Shown here in pieces: positions 35,762-45,236 of a stretch of DNA of 64,000 nucleotides (positions are counted from its first letter, which is position 1; each line of letters starts with the position of its first letter). The notes under the pieces were generated by a model that did no database searches, was not told the origin of the DNA, and worked only from the letters and a program-made list of their open reading frames with translations. Location: NCBI GenBank assembly GCA_035946625.1, contig DASYZE010000040.1, positions 62,001 to 126,000 of the forward strand. The letters are read 5' to 3'. The translations under genes were made by a program, and so were the position numbers. Source of the DNA: DASYXZ01 sp035946625. Lineage in GTDB: Bacteria; Acidobacteriota; Terriglobia; UBA7540.

Positions 35762-38053
35762 ATGGCGGGCGCAAGGCGCGGGTTGTTGGTTTCCAGGAGC
35801 TGGTTTCAGGCGTCCATTTTTGTCCTGATGTGCGGATTCTTCGTAATGGGGTTGTTGGCTTACCGGACTTACACCGGGGAGCCGCCGATCCCCGCCAAAG
35901 TGGTTGGGCCGGATGGCTCCATTCTCTTCACCGGAAGCGACGTCACTCACGGTCAAGAGGTATTCCTGCGCAATGGTTTGATGGAATACGGTTCGATCTT
36001 CGGGCACGGCGCGTACCTTGGCCCCGATTACACCGCCGATTACTTGCATCGAGCCGCCCTGATTGCCATTGACCAATACGCCGGAGGCGGGTCCGACCGG
36101 GCCAAGACTCAAACCATCGAGGATTTTAAGACCAACCGGTATAACGGCATTACTCAGACGCTCACCTATAGCGCTGCCCAGGCCCGGGCATTCAACGATC
36201 TGACGAGCTACTATGGCCAAGTCTTCGGCGAGCCGAGCACCAAGTTTGGTCTCCGCCCGAAGGCCATCAGCGATCCGGAGGAGATTCACCAGCTCACAGC
36301 GTTCTTCAGTTGGTCCGCATGGGCAGCTTCCGCGTTGCGGCCGGGACTGGGGTATTCCTACACCAACAACTGGCCCCCGGAGCCGCTGGTTGGCAACCAT
36401 GCCACGGCGGACACAGTCGTTTGGAGTGTGCTCTCCCTGATCGCCCTGTTAGGCGGTATTGGCCTGCTGCTGGCGGCCTTCGGAAGGTGGAATTTCCTCG
36501 GCTGGCACGGACGCGAACAAAATGCCATTTCTTTTCGCCCTCCTCGAGAGGTCGTGCTGACGCCTGCGCAACGGGCCTGCGCCTGGTTTTTCTTTGTCAT
36601 GGCCCTGCTGTTCCTGCTCCAAACCCTCACCGGCGGCGCCACCCAACACTACCGGGCCGACTTATCGAACTTCTTTGGCATCGACTTGGGAAGCATCTTG
36701 CCATTTAACATTGCCCGCACGTGGCACGTCCAGCTCGCAATCTTCTGGGTGGCAACGTCCTTTCTCGCCGCGGGTATTTTCCTCGCCCCGATGATCGCCG
36801 GGCGCGAGCCACGGGGCCAGCACTGGCTCGCCTATGGCCTCCTCGGGGCGTTGGCACTTGTGGTGTTCGGAAGCCTGGCGGGAGAGTTCGCCGGCATTCA
36901 TGGCTGGATGCGCCACTCCTGGGAATGGTTTGGCGCTCAGGGCTTCGAGTATCTGGACTTGGGGCGCTTTTGGCAGATTTTGCTGACCGTGGGTCTGGTT
37001 TTCTGGGCCGTAATCCTCTTCCGTGGTTTGCGAGGAACGCTGGGCAAAGATCATATGGGCAACATGCCGTGGTTATTCTTCTTCTCCGCGTTGTCGATTC
37101 CGGCATTCTACGCGGTTGGACTGCTGGCCCGGCCCGCTTCGCACTTCACCACTACTGACTTCTGGCGATTCTGGGTCGTCCATCTCTGGGTGGAAGACTT
37201 CCTGGAACTGTTCACCACCGTGATGGTGGCTTATATTTTTGTGTTGATGGGCGTGGTGCGCGAGCGCGTCGCGCTCACCATGATTTATCTCGATCTCCTG
37301 CTTTATTCGGCGGGCGGCATCATTGGCACCATGCATCACTTGTATTTTTCGGGCGAACCCTCCGTGCACATGGCTCTGGGCGCATTCTTTTCCGCTGCCG
37401 AAGTTATTCCGCTCACCCTGTTGACGCTCGAGGCCTGGAGTTTTGTCCAACTCGGGGCCCATCAGGGCTCGCGCTCGCGCACCCCTTTCCCGCATTTTTG
37501 GGCGGTGATGTTTCTCGCCGCGGTGGGATTCTGGAATTTCCTCGGCGCCGGGATTTTCGGTTTTTTGATCAACCTGCCCATCATTTCCTATTACGAGATC
37601 GGCACGGCGCTCACCGCCAACCACGGACACGCGGCCATGATGGGGGTCTACGGAATGCTGGCGGTGGGACTGGCGCTTTTCTGCCTGCGCTACATGATTC
37701 CGGAGGAGCGCTGGTCGGACCGGGCCGCCAAGATCAGCTTTTGGTCTCTGAATCTGGGGCTCCTGTGGATGGTATTTGCCACGCTTTTCCCCTTGGGAAT
37801 CCTGCAACTTTATCACTCCGTCAGCTACGGCTACTTCGACGCCAGAACGCTTGAGTTTGTCACCGGGCGAACCAACGACGTGCTCGAATGGTTGCGGCTT
37901 CCCGGAGACACCGTTTTTATCGTAGGCGGAGTGTTGCCGGTTCTCTACTTGACCTGGCTCGGCGTCCACACCATGGTTCCGCGTGTGGCGGCCGAAGGCG
38001 AGCGCGAAATTCTATTCAGCGAAGTTGTGGAAATGAACGAGGCGGCGAAATGA
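35762..38053 (+). CDS. norZ: Quinol-dependent nitric oxide reductase (qNOR)
   Basis: 763 residues of the haem-copper oxidase superfamily. The long N-terminal periplasmic extension after the first helix (GEPPIPAKVVGPDGSI, GSDVTHGQEVFL) identifies the fused quinol type, which reduces NO to N2O without a separate NorC. The core has the haem and non-haem iron ligands: WHVQLAIFWVATSFL, HLWVEDFLELFTTV, TMHHLYFSG and NHGHAAMMG. Upstream genes (Fnr-type regulator, Ric, NnrS) make this a detoxification locus rather than full denitrification. Confidence 0.96.
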   Translation: MAGARRGLLVSRSWFQASIFVLMCGFFVMGLLAYRTYTGEPPIPAKVVGPDGSILFTGSDVTHGQEVFLRNGLMEYGSIFGHGAYLGPDYTADYLHRAALIAIDQYAGGGSDRAKTQTIEDFKTNRYNGITQTLTYSAAQARAFNDLTSYYGQVFGEPSTKFGLRPKAISDPEEIHQLTAFFSWSAWAASALRPGLGYSYTNNWPPEPLVGNHATADTVVWSVLSLIALLGGIGLLLAAFGRWNFLGWHGREQNAISFRPPREVVLTPAQRACAWFFFVMALLFLLQTLTGGATQHYRADLSNFFGIDLGSILPFNIARTWHVQLAIFWVATSFLAAGIFLAPMIAGREPRGQHWLAYGLLGALALVVFGSLAGEFAGIHGWMRHSWEWFGAQGFEYLDLGRFWQILLTVGLVFWAVILFRGLRGTLGKDHMGNMPWLFFFSALSIPAFYAVGLLARPASHFTTTDFWRFWVVHLWVEDFLELFTTVMVAYIFVLMGVVRERVALTMIYLDLLLYSAGGIIGTMHHLYFSGEPSVHMALGAFFSAAEVIPLTLLTLEAWSFVQLGAHQGSRSRTPFPHFWAVMFLAAVGFWNFLGAGIFGFLINLPIISYYEIGTALTANHGHAAMMGVYGMLAVGLALFCLRYMIPEERWSDRAAKISFWSLNLGLLWMVFATLFPLGILQLYHSVSYGYFDARTLEFVTGRTNDVLEWLRLPGDTVFIVGGVLPVLYLTWLGVHTMVPRVAAEGEREILFSEVVEMNEAAK

Positions 38054-38604
38054 TCCAGACCATTCCCATCGAGGTGCTGCTGGCTGCGGGCTATGCGGTT
38101 TTTCTGGTCGTCGTAGCCATCGCGCTCGAGCGGCTGGCCCGCCACTCCCACCAACGCTCCGAGCAATTTCAGGTGGCAGGGTTCAAATATCACCTGGAGC
38201 CCGATCACTGGGAATGTCCCGCCGGCCAGCATCTGAAGCGCAAGGAGATTGACCGCCACCAGCGAGTGGTGCGCTACCAGGCGCCGGCGCATATTTGCAA
38301 CCAATGTTCGTTCAAGCCGATTTGCACTGACTCGGACACCGGCCGCGAGATTGATCGCCACCTGGATGCGTGGCTTGATTCCGAGCTTCAGCGTTTCCAT
38401 CGCGGCATTTCCCTGGCCTTGATTTTTCTGGCCGTCTTGATTCTTGTCATTGCGATGGTTCGCCACAATCGTCTTGAAGAATTGCTTCTGCCCGCGGTTC
38501 TGCTGGTGCCGATTGGAGGCATCGGTTCGCGCCTGGCCAGGACATATTTCAGAGAACAGTCCACCCGAATCGGCCCCGCCCTCGGCAGATCTCTCGACGG
38601 TTGA
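38050..38604 (+). CDS. Membrane protein with transposase-like zinc ribbon, coupled to norZ
   Basis: 184 residues; its ATG overlaps the norZ stop (ATGA), so translation is coupled. There is an N-terminal membrane helix (VLLAAGYAVFLVVVAIAL) and two C-terminal helices (ALIFLAVLILVIAMV and a second). Between them a soluble segment has WECPAGQHLKRKE, RYQAPAHICNQCSFKPIC and TDSDTGREI. This Cys pattern resembles the zinc ribbon of IS1182-type DDE transposases, here placed in a membrane protein. A role with NO reductase is inferred from coupling only. Confidence 0.78.
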   Translation: MIQTIPIEVLLAAGYAVFLVVVAIALERLARHSHQRSEQFQVAGFKYHLEPDHWECPAGQHLKRKEIDRHQRVVRYQAPAHICNQCSFKPICTDSDTGREIDRHLDAWLDSELQRFHRGISLALIFLAVLILVIAMVRHNRLEELLLPAVLLVPIGGIGSRLARTYFREQSTRIGPALGRSLDG

Positions 38605-38841
38605 TGCCGTGGCGGGGAGCCAGACAGGCTGATAACATTGTGGCTGACAAAGAGAATATGCACCCATGCCCGATGCAGATCGACGGGAATGCCGCCACTG
38701 GTGCAGCGTTCTATTGCGCCAATGACCAGTACAAGCCTGGACCGTTCTTAAAAAGTCGGAGGTTCACTGGCACATTGAGCGGAGGTTATGACTTAAGTTC
38801 CGAGATCGGATAGAGGACAAAGCTAACCGAGGAGCAACAAC

Positions 38842-39267
38842 ATGCCGAAGACTCGAACCCAGAAGAGGCGTTCAACGAGCAAGGGGAGCCCACGGCGACC
38901 GAGCCATCCAGTGCCTGGTCTTGTAGGTTCTTTGCTTCAGTTCGACTTGGCAATGGAAACCAACCAACTGCGCCAGGAAGACCCATGGAACACTACCTCG
39001 CGCAATGCAAAGACTCTTGTGAAGTATGCGGATCTCCGTATCGTATTAATTGTAATGAAGTCGGGAACACGAATGGAGGGCCACAAAGCCGATGGGAGTA
39101 TTTCGATTCAGGGCCTTGGCGGGAGTCTGCGACTTCACCTGCCCAACCAAACCGTGGAACTCCCTGCCGGGCGCCTTCTTACGCTTGCGCGCGGCCTGCC
39201 CCATGACGTGGAAGCCATGGAAGACAGCACCTTCCTACTTACGATTTCATGGCCGAGAGGCGCGTAG
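38842..39267 (+). CDS. Cupin-like protein with basic N-terminal tail
   Basis: 141 residues. The first 25 are strongly basic (KTRTQKRRSTSKGSPRR). The rest follows a cupin barrel pattern (LIVMKSGTRMEGHKADGSIS, LTLARGLPHDVEAMEDS), keeping HKA and PHD as possible metal ligands. GGAGCAACAAC precedes the ATG. The 237 bases upstream hold no gene I recognise. Similar small cupins are common and of unknown role. Confidence 0.72.
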   Translation: MPKTRTQKRRSTSKGSPRRPSHPVPGLVGSLLQFDLAMETNQLRQEDPWNTTSRNAKTLVKYADLRIVLIVMKSGTRMEGHKADGSISIQGLGGSLRLHLPNQTVELPAGRLLTLARGLPHDVEAMEDSTFLLTISWPRGA

Positions 39268-39393
39268 AGCCGCGGGTTTTTCTGCTGATGGGGGGCGGGG
39301 CCTTCAGCGGGGGGCACCGCTTATTTTAATCTGTTCAAACTTGGGACCGCCCGGTCACAGGGAGTCGCAGCACCCCGGCGGGCCCCGGTCAAT

Positions 39394-40013
39394 GGTAGCC
39401 ACGGTCAGTGAAGTTCTGACCGTGGGGTTTTCCTATCCTCGATACGATTCGGGCAGGTGGACGTGATCAATCTGAATCGGACCGGCGGCCGCCGTGGTCC
39501 TGTCCAAGGCAAAATTATTATAACTCGACCATCGCCATTCCTCCGGACGTTTCACGAGTCCTGCTTGGACGGGGTTCTGGTGCATACAGTCCAAGTGCTC
39601 TCGAAATTCTTTCGCGTTGCGCACCACGCGGTCCCAAAATTGATGCTGCCAAAACGGGCCGTGGGTGCGTCGCGCCGCGTGAAGGCGCAGCGTTGCAATC
39701 TTTTTGGTGTCGTGCAAGACTTTGGAAATGGTCAGCGGATAGGCAGGATAGATGAGGGCATGCCCATGATGGGGCATCAGCATATAACCGCACAAGAGAA
39801 ACTTCAGGCGTTCGCGGGCTCCTTGGATGACCTCGATAAGCAAAGGGTATTCATCGGGCCGGAAGGATTTGATTCTGGGGCGCAGGTTGACGTTGACGAA
39901 GAAGAACCGGTCGGAAAGGAGCAAGCGGTGAACGTGGGACACCCGCGCAGAGTATCACTATGGGTGATATGTTGAAAGTACCCACGGTCAGAAATTCGCT
40001 GACCGTGGCTACC
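39394..40013. mobile_element. REP-flanked RAYT element (620 bp) with 15-bp perfect terminal inverted repeats
   Basis: The termini GGTAGCCACGGTCAG (39394-39408) and its exact reverse complement (39999-40013) bound the unit. Each end carries a 10-bp perfect hairpin (39399-39408/39416-39425 and 39982-39991/39999-40008) with 7-base loops. It contains the RAYT gene at 39433-39942. Confidence 0.85.
39433..39942 (-). CDS. RAYT transposase lacking the catalytic tyrosine
   Basis: 169 residues of the TnpA_REP family. The HUH motif is present in YMLMPHHGHALIYP. The segment that should carry the nucleophilic Tyr reads HLDCMHQNPVQAGLV: Cys replaces the Tyr seen in the element at 13279. WRWSSYNNFALD follows as usual. 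The frame is otherwise complete, so the protein is probably made but unable to form the DNA-tyrosine bond unless another residue takes over. Confidence 0.88.
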   Translation of the reverse strand: MSHVHRLLLSDRFFFVNVNLRPRIKSFRPDEYPLLIEVIQGARERLKFLLCGYMLMPHHGHALIYPAYPLTISKVLHDTKKIATLRLHAARRTHGPFWQHQFWDRVVRNAKEFREHLDCMHQNPVQAGLVKRPEEWRWSSYNNFALDRTTAAAGPIQIDHVHLPESYRG

Positions 40014-40103
40014 CGCTACCCAGCAGTCGATTTGGAGCAACAACGTGAATTCGTGGTTTCGGAAATTCGCTAGGTTCCTTGGACTATGTGATTAGGGGGC
40101 TGT

Positions 40104-41288
40104 GTGAGGATCAGGTCTCGAGCCGTCCGCATCTCCTTTGTGTTTCTGTTTGGGTTTGGTCTGACCGGAATGATCGCGGCACCATGCGGGCGTGACCATG
40201 GTCGCGAGGCAGGGCTCGACAATCAGGGGTCGCCTGGGCACACAGAGGGCAAGTGGAAAATTTATCGGAACGAGCGATGGGGATTCTGTGTCGCGTACCC
40301 CTCGGGCTGGTCGCTGCTCGAGGGCTTTGATGGCGCGGGGATGTCAGCCACGCCGCCCCAGCAAACGGGTGTGACGAAGGGAACCAGGATCTCTGCCGGG
40401 GCTCTCCCGAATCAACTGCTGGGCATGACGTCCGGGCCTCCAAGAACACTCGAGCAAAACTTCGAAATAGACTTGCGGGCGCATCGAGAGTCCGGCGATA
40501 GAGACGTTCAGGTCCTTCTGGAGCGTCGGATCAGCTTCTCAGGCCTTCTGGCGCTGACGACCGCCATGCGCTGGACGGACCCCACAAGGGGGCTAAGGTG
40601 GTTTGAGGAGACGCTGTGGATCATGAAGAAGGAAGCAGTCTACACGGTCGAGCTAAGATGTCCTCCGGCCGAGATGCCGCGCCTGGAGGCTATCCATGAG
40701 AAGATGGTGAAGACCCTTGCCTTGGATTGTCAGGCAGCGGAGCCAGCCCTCGACAGCCGCCGGTCGGGAAGCGGCGGGCAAGTCCGTTGGTGGACCACCT
40801 ATCGCAACGGCAACTACAGCTTCTCCCTGCGGTTTCCTGCGCAAGATTGGACGCTATACGTGGGAGAGGACGGGAACGGCATGCGCCTCACGCCGAAAGA
40901 CGCGACCCTGTTCCGGCTGCCCCCCGAAATTGGGGCAGGCGGGGCGGTCGGGCAACCGAACGGCAAAGGAAAATGCTGCGAGACGCTCGAAGAGGACTTC
41001 CAGTCCATCCTGGAGGCCATGAGGCAAGGGCCAGACCCGGCCCAGAACCTCGTCGTGCTGAGCAAAAAGCGGACGGGGCCACTGGGACTGCCCGCGATCG
41101 TCAGTTCGGTTCGATACAGGAATGCTTCGGGGGGTGTTTGGTTAGACAACGAGATTCTGATTCACACCCGAGACGACGGGACCGCTTATCATCTGGGGCT
41201 CCGCTGCTCCCCAGACGACCTGCCCGTCCTCATGCCGCTTTTCAACAAAATCGTCGCTACATTTCGCATTCCCGGACCTCGCGCTTGA
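40104..41288 (+). CDS. Exported protein with two PsbP-like domains
   Basis: 394 residues from a GTG at 40104 (AGGGGG upstream). A signal-like stretch (ISFVFLFGFGLTGMIAAPC) may be a lipoprotein signal, with Cys after APC. Two homologous units follow: YRNERWGFCVAYPSGW (~55) and YRNGNYSFSLRFPAQDW (~235). Each continues to a segment like YTVELRCPPAEMP and YHLGLRCSPDDLP, so one ~170-residue domain is duplicated in tandem. The pattern resembles PsbP/DUF1795-like domains. Function unknown; envelope location inferred. Confidence 0.78.
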   Translation: MRIRSRAVRISFVFLFGFGLTGMIAAPCGRDHGREAGLDNQGSPGHTEGKWKIYRNERWGFCVAYPSGWSLLEGFDGAGMSATPPQQTGVTKGTRISAGALPNQLLGMTSGPPRTLEQNFEIDLRAHRESGDRDVQVLLERRISFSGLLALTTAMRWTDPTRGLRWFEETLWIMKKEAVYTVELRCPPAEMPRLEAIHEKMVKTLALDCQAAEPALDSRRSGSGGQVRWWTTYRNGNYSFSLRFPAQDWTLYVGEDGNGMRLTPKDATLFRLPPEIGAGGAVGQPNGKGKCCETLEEDFQSILEAMRQGPDPAQNLVVLSKKRTGPLGLPAIVSSVRYRNASGGVWLDNEILIHTRDDGTAYHLGLRCSPDDLPVLMPLFNKIVATFRIPGPRA

Positions 41289-41642
41289 TGGCACATTGTC
41301 GCTTTTGTGCTGCTACATTATCTCTTGGACTCCACGTGTGAGAATACTTTCCAACCTTATCATTGCGGTGATGATGCTCGGATTTGGTATGACAGGGCCG
41401 GTAGCCATTTCTGAAAACGCGATGTCCGTCGGCTGACGGATCAAGCTGATTTTAAGAAATCCGTCGGCTGACGGACGCCGCGTGCGGGACGCGTGACACA
41501 CCCGGGGGGCGATCCGTTGTAGGGCCGGGGCTTGCCCCGGCCTGAGGCCGACCCAAGGGTCGGCCCTACCAGGGCACATGCCGCGTACCATGCGGTCCCG
41601 CCCCACCGCGCAATCTGCCCAATAATCCGCTAAGATGGCCGG
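41289..41642. other. Gene-free region packed with palindromic repeats
   Basis: Two copies of TCCGTCGGCTGACGGA (41425-41440 and 41460-41475) are followed by a two-hairpin repeat bounded by GTAGGGCC and GGCCCTAC (41519-41569). No convincing ORF is present. Confidence 0.7.
41519..41569. repeat. Two-hairpin REP unit
   Basis: The inner palindromes GGCCGGGGCTTGCCCCGGCC and GGCCGACCCAAGGGTCGGCC are adjacent and enclosed by GTAGGGCC/GGCCCTAC ends. Confidence 0.75.
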
Positions 41643-41948
41643 GTGACGAGCGATGGGACCAGAAAGGGCTCGCAAATCGCCCACTATGACCCGAACAGCA
41701 ACTTGACCAGCACCGGGACGGGCACGGGCACGGCGAGCTATAATTGGGATGCGGACGGGCACATGATCACGGACACGGTGAACGGATCGGCCACGGCGAC
41801 GGCGACCTACGATGCCTTGGGGCGGATGGTGGAGCGGGATCAGGGGTCGAGCTCGGTGGAGGTGGTTTACGATCCCACCGGCCACCGCCTGGCGCAGATG
41901 ACCGGGCCAACGCTGGCGCAAGCCTACGTGCCGCTGCCGGCGTCCTAA
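41643..41948 (+). pseudogene. RHS/YD-repeat protein remnant
   Basis: About 101 residues with YD-repeat patterns: YDPNSNLTSTGTGTG, YNWDADGHMITDTV, YDALGRMVERD and VYDPTGHRLAQM. It stops at AYVPLPAS where RHS proteins continue into the core cap. The upstream half of any RHS protein is absent. Its end overlaps the convergent anchor-domain gene by four bases. Confidence 0.75.
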
Positions 41949-44920
41949 AACCTGCGAGCGGTTCTTTCCGGTTCCTGCCGGGCTGCCTGCCCACTGCCCA
42001 GCTTAGCGGCCCTGACGCCGACGCCCTTCACGCGCACCTGGTGGGGGCGGCCGGGCGCGTGGTCCACAATACTGATGACGGCGGATTGGGAGCCCGCCCG
42101 GCGGGGCTTGAAGGTGATTTGCAGGGTACAACTGGTTCCTGCCGCCAGGCTGGGCCCGCAGTCATTGGTCTCGGCAAAATCGCTGTGGCTCCGCGCCGAA
42201 AAGGTGATGGCGCGGATCCATACCCTGGTCCTACCCACGTTTTTGAATATCACCGTCCGCGCCAAAGCCGGCGCGCCCACCGCCTGATTTCCAAATGAGA
42301 CGATGGAAGGGGAGAGGCTGGCCGCCGCGCCTGGAACATTACTTCCCGGAGGCGGAACGCCGGAAGATGCGGCCGCGCCCGTCCCGGTGAGTGCTGCCGC
42401 ACCCACACCCGTCAGAATGACGATTTGCGGGCTCCCGGCGGCGTTGTCCGTGATGGAGACGGAAGACTTGAGCGGCCCTGTAGTCAGGGGGGTAAAAGTG
42501 ACGCTGATGGCGCAAGAGTTCCCCGCGGCCAGCGTGCTGGGCGAGAGCGGGCAGGTATCCGATGGAATGGCAAAGTCGCCGGAATCAGCACCGGCGACCG
42601 CAATGCTCGAAATCGTCAGCGGACCGCTGCCCTGGTTGCCCAGTACAACGGTTTGGGTGGGGCTGGTGGTGGACACAACCTGATTGGGGAAGCTTAGTGA
42701 GGTGGAGGAAAGACTGACCACCGGCCCGGCTACCACGCCGCTCCCGGCAAGTAATACCGACTGGGGGCTGCCGCCTCCGTCGTCGCTGACTACCAACGAC
42801 GCGGTTCGCGCGCCGGTGGCGGCGGGAGTGAAGGTCACGCTGATGGTGCAACTGTTCCCTGCGGCCAGCGTGCTGCCGCAGGTGCTGGTCCTGGAAAAGT
42901 CCGAGGCGTTGGTTCCCAGGAAGGCCACTTCCCAAATGTTCAAAGTGGCACTGCCCAGGTTGGCCAATTTGATGACCTGAGGCGCGCCGGCCACGCCCAC
43001 CGACTGGCTTGGGAACGTTAGGCTGGGCGGCGTCAAGCTGGCCGCCATGCCCACACCGGTCAAGGTGACGGTGTGGGGTCTGTAGGTTGCGTCATCGGTG
43101 ATTACCAGCGAGGACTTGCGCGGACCCGTCGCGGTGGGAACAAAGGAAACGACGACAGAACAGCTCAGGCCCACCGCCAGCGTGCTGGAAGAAATCGGGC
43201 AGGAATCGTTCTGCACCGTGAAGTCAGCGGTTCCCGCCATGATGGCCGAAATGGTGAGCGGGACCTTGCCATTGTTAAAAAGACCGACCGTCTGCGACTG
43301 GCTGGTGGTGCCCACGGCCTGGGGCGGGAAATCGAGAAATGCCGGAGAAAGGGCAGATGGGCCTCCAACGCCGCTCACGGCGATGATCTGTGTTCCATCC
43401 GTCCTGTCATCTGCAATGGTGATGGCGCCGGTGCTGGTGCCGTAGGCGGTGGGGCTGAAGGCGACATCCACGGTGCAACTGGATCCTGCGGGCAAATTCA
43501 CCGAATTGACCGGATCCACGCAGGTGCCGGTTGCCGCGCTAAAGTCAGCGCTCGAATTAACGTTGACAATATTCAAGGCGCTGGCGGTGGTGTTGGTGAA
43601 AGTGAGCGTTTGGGGGGCGCTGGCGGTTCCCAGCGCCTGATTGCCAAAATTCAGGTTGGTGGGGATTAGGGAATTCCCGGTGATGGCGGAGAACGCTCCG
43701 GCAAAACCCTGCAAGGCCAGCGTGTAGGTGTTGCTGCTATTTTTGTCGGTCACCGTGATCGTGCCTGTCAACGTGCCGGTGTCGCCCAGGGTGGTGGTGA
43801 GGTTTATTCCGTTGGGGAAGCCGACATCCAGGGTGCAGGCAGCGCCATTCACCAGAACCAGGCTGGGGGCGCAGGTCGAGGTGGACTGAAGGGCAAATTC
43901 AATATTGTTGGTGTTTGGATCGGCGGTGGCCGGGGATATAGTGCCAATAGTAAAAGAGGTTCCGGAGTTGTTGGTAAGAGTCGCCCGCTGCACGGCGGTG
44001 GCGGTTCCTCCGGCAGTCTGAGTCCCAAAAGTGAGAGTGGCGGGAAACAAGCTGACTCCGGGGGGACTGCCGTAAGCGTTCAACGAAGCGCTATCAGCCC
44101 CGGCGGATAGGCTTTGAGTGCCGGAGAAAAAGGAGGCGGCTGCCGGAGCGGACCAAACGCTGAACGCGCAGGTGGCGCCGGCCAGGGCAGTGACTCCACA
44201 AGTGTTGCCTCCGGCAAAGCCCGAGGAAAGAGCCCCCGGAGTCAGACTCACACTGGCCCCGAAGGGATTAGTGAGCGTCAGTGTCTGCGGGGGGCCCGCG
44301 ATGCCCACTGCCTGGCTGCCGAAGGTGAGAGAAGTGGGGGTTAGGCTCACTCCATTAAGGTTGAGCATCGGCGGGATGGGGGGGAGACCGGTGGGTTGCG
44401 TTTCCTGAAGGACAAAAGTTACGTAGGTCAGCGAGCCCGCTGTCGGGGTGGAGACACTCAGGGTGGCATTGGGCGAATCAAAGGAGACCTGGGACGCTAT
44501 GGCCGAATCGTATCCGCACACCGCGATCGTGTTATTGCCGGATGTATCGCAAGCCATCAAACCAAATGTGGGAGTAGTATTATCAAAAGCGAACCCGCTC
44601 AAACGGCTGAAAGTGGCTACGAAGGGTCCGGAAGACTCCACCTGGTATAGGAATGAATAGGCCCCGGAGGTACAGAGATTCACACTCAAATCCTGATTGT
44701 TGCAAATCACCTGCTCGTTCACGGTGATCCCGTTGGTAGTCACCACATTGTATTTCGGAGTCGCACTGCAATTGGGACTTAACAACCAATTGCAGACGTT
44801 CGTATCCTGTCCAAATCCCCCGGTGGACTTGCTGCTGATGGTTCGAGCGAGGGCCGCGGGCGCGAAACACAAAACCAGCGCGATGAAGACCCACGCGCGG
44901 CGGGAAAATCCCGTGTTCAT
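41945..44920 (-). CDS. Very large secreted protein with anchor-type Ig (ASH/choice-of-anchor D) repeats
   Basis: About 991 residues from the ATG at 44920, with a signal peptide (WVFIALVLCFAPAALA). The N-terminal ~190 residues have four Cys (VCNWLLSPNC and others). At least seven ~105-residue repeats follow, each with a pattern like LTFPSQSVGVAGAPQ, TLTGVG and CTISVTFTP. These match ASPM-SPD-2-Hydin type Ig domains. The C-terminal ~24 residues (GSGQAARQEPERTARRF) are basic and unlike the repeats, perhaps read from invading DNA. It is probably a surface or matrix protein. Confidence 0.9.
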   Translation of the reverse strand: MNTGFSRRAWVFIALVLCFAPAALARTISSKSTGGFGQDTNVCNWLLSPNCSATPKYNVVTTNGITVNEQVICNNQDLSVNLCTSGAYSFLYQVESSGPFVATFSRLSGFAFDNTTPTFGLMACDTSGNNTIAVCGYDSAIASQVSFDSPNATLSVSTPTAGSLTYVTFVLQETQPTGLPPIPPMLNLNGVSLTPTSLTFGSQAVGIAGPPQTLTLTNPFGASVSLTPGALSSGFAGGNTCGVTALAGATCAFSVWSAPAAASFFSGTQSLSAGADSASLNAYGSPPGVSLFPATLTFGTQTAGGTATAVQRATLTNNSGTSFTIGTISPATADPNTNNIEFALQSTSTCAPSLVLVNGAACTLDVGFPNGINLTTTLGDTGTLTGTITVTDKNSSNTYTLALQGFAGAFSAITGNSLIPTNLNFGNQALGTASAPQTLTFTNTTASALNIVNVNSSADFSAATGTCVDPVNSVNLPAGSSCTVDVAFSPTAYGTSTGAITIADDRTDGTQIIAVSGVGGPSALSPAFLDFPPQAVGTTSQSQTVGLFNNGKVPLTISAIMAGTADFTVQNDSCPISSSTLAVGLSCSVVVSFVPTATGPRKSSLVITDDATYRPHTVTLTGVGMAASLTPPSLTFPSQSVGVAGAPQVIKLANLGSATLNIWEVAFLGTNASDFSRTSTCGSTLAAGNSCTISVTFTPAATGARTASLVVSDDGGGSPQSVLLAGSGVVAGPVVSLSSTSLSFPNQVVSTTSPTQTVVLGNQGSGPLTISSIAVAGADSGDFAIPSDTCPLSPSTLAAGNSCAISVTFTPLTTGPLKSSVSITDNAAGSPQIVILTGVGAAALTGTGAAASSGVPPPGSNVPGAAASLSPSIVSFGNQAVGAPALARTVIFKNVGRTRVWIRAITFSARSHSDFAETNDCGPSLAAGTSCTLQITFKPRRAGSQSAVISIVDHAPGRPHQVRVKGVGVRAAKLGSGQAARQEPERTARRF

Positions 44921-45236
44921 TTTCACTGACCTCGCAGAACTGAATCGGCCGATGATTTGCCCGTTCTTATGTTGCCATGTTACGTGCGGCGCCTGCAAAA
45001 ATCAACCCCATCGGCAAGGTGATTTGATTTCGGGATTGTTGGCGGCTGGAGAGGAACTGGTAGTCAGGGCTGCATTTTGAAACTGCGGTCACTGGTGCGC
45101 CGCCCTTGGTCAATGGCCGAAAACAAGATGCCGGTCCCGGCGATGGCGGGACCGCGGGATTCGCCCAATAAAGAATCGGCGGTCGGCGATCGCCGCACCA
45201 GCAAGCAATATCCGCACAGCGCCTTCCGCACCGGCG
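44921..45236. other. Intergenic region with palindromic repeats
   Basis: It holds GGTCCC/GGGACC (45133-45138 and 45148-45153), a GGCGATCGCC core near 45186 and an ACCGGCGCTAC end that supplies the stop codon of the downstream reverse-strand kinase. No gene is seen. The promoter of the secreted protein should lie near 44930-45000, but I find no clear match. Confidence 0.55.
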
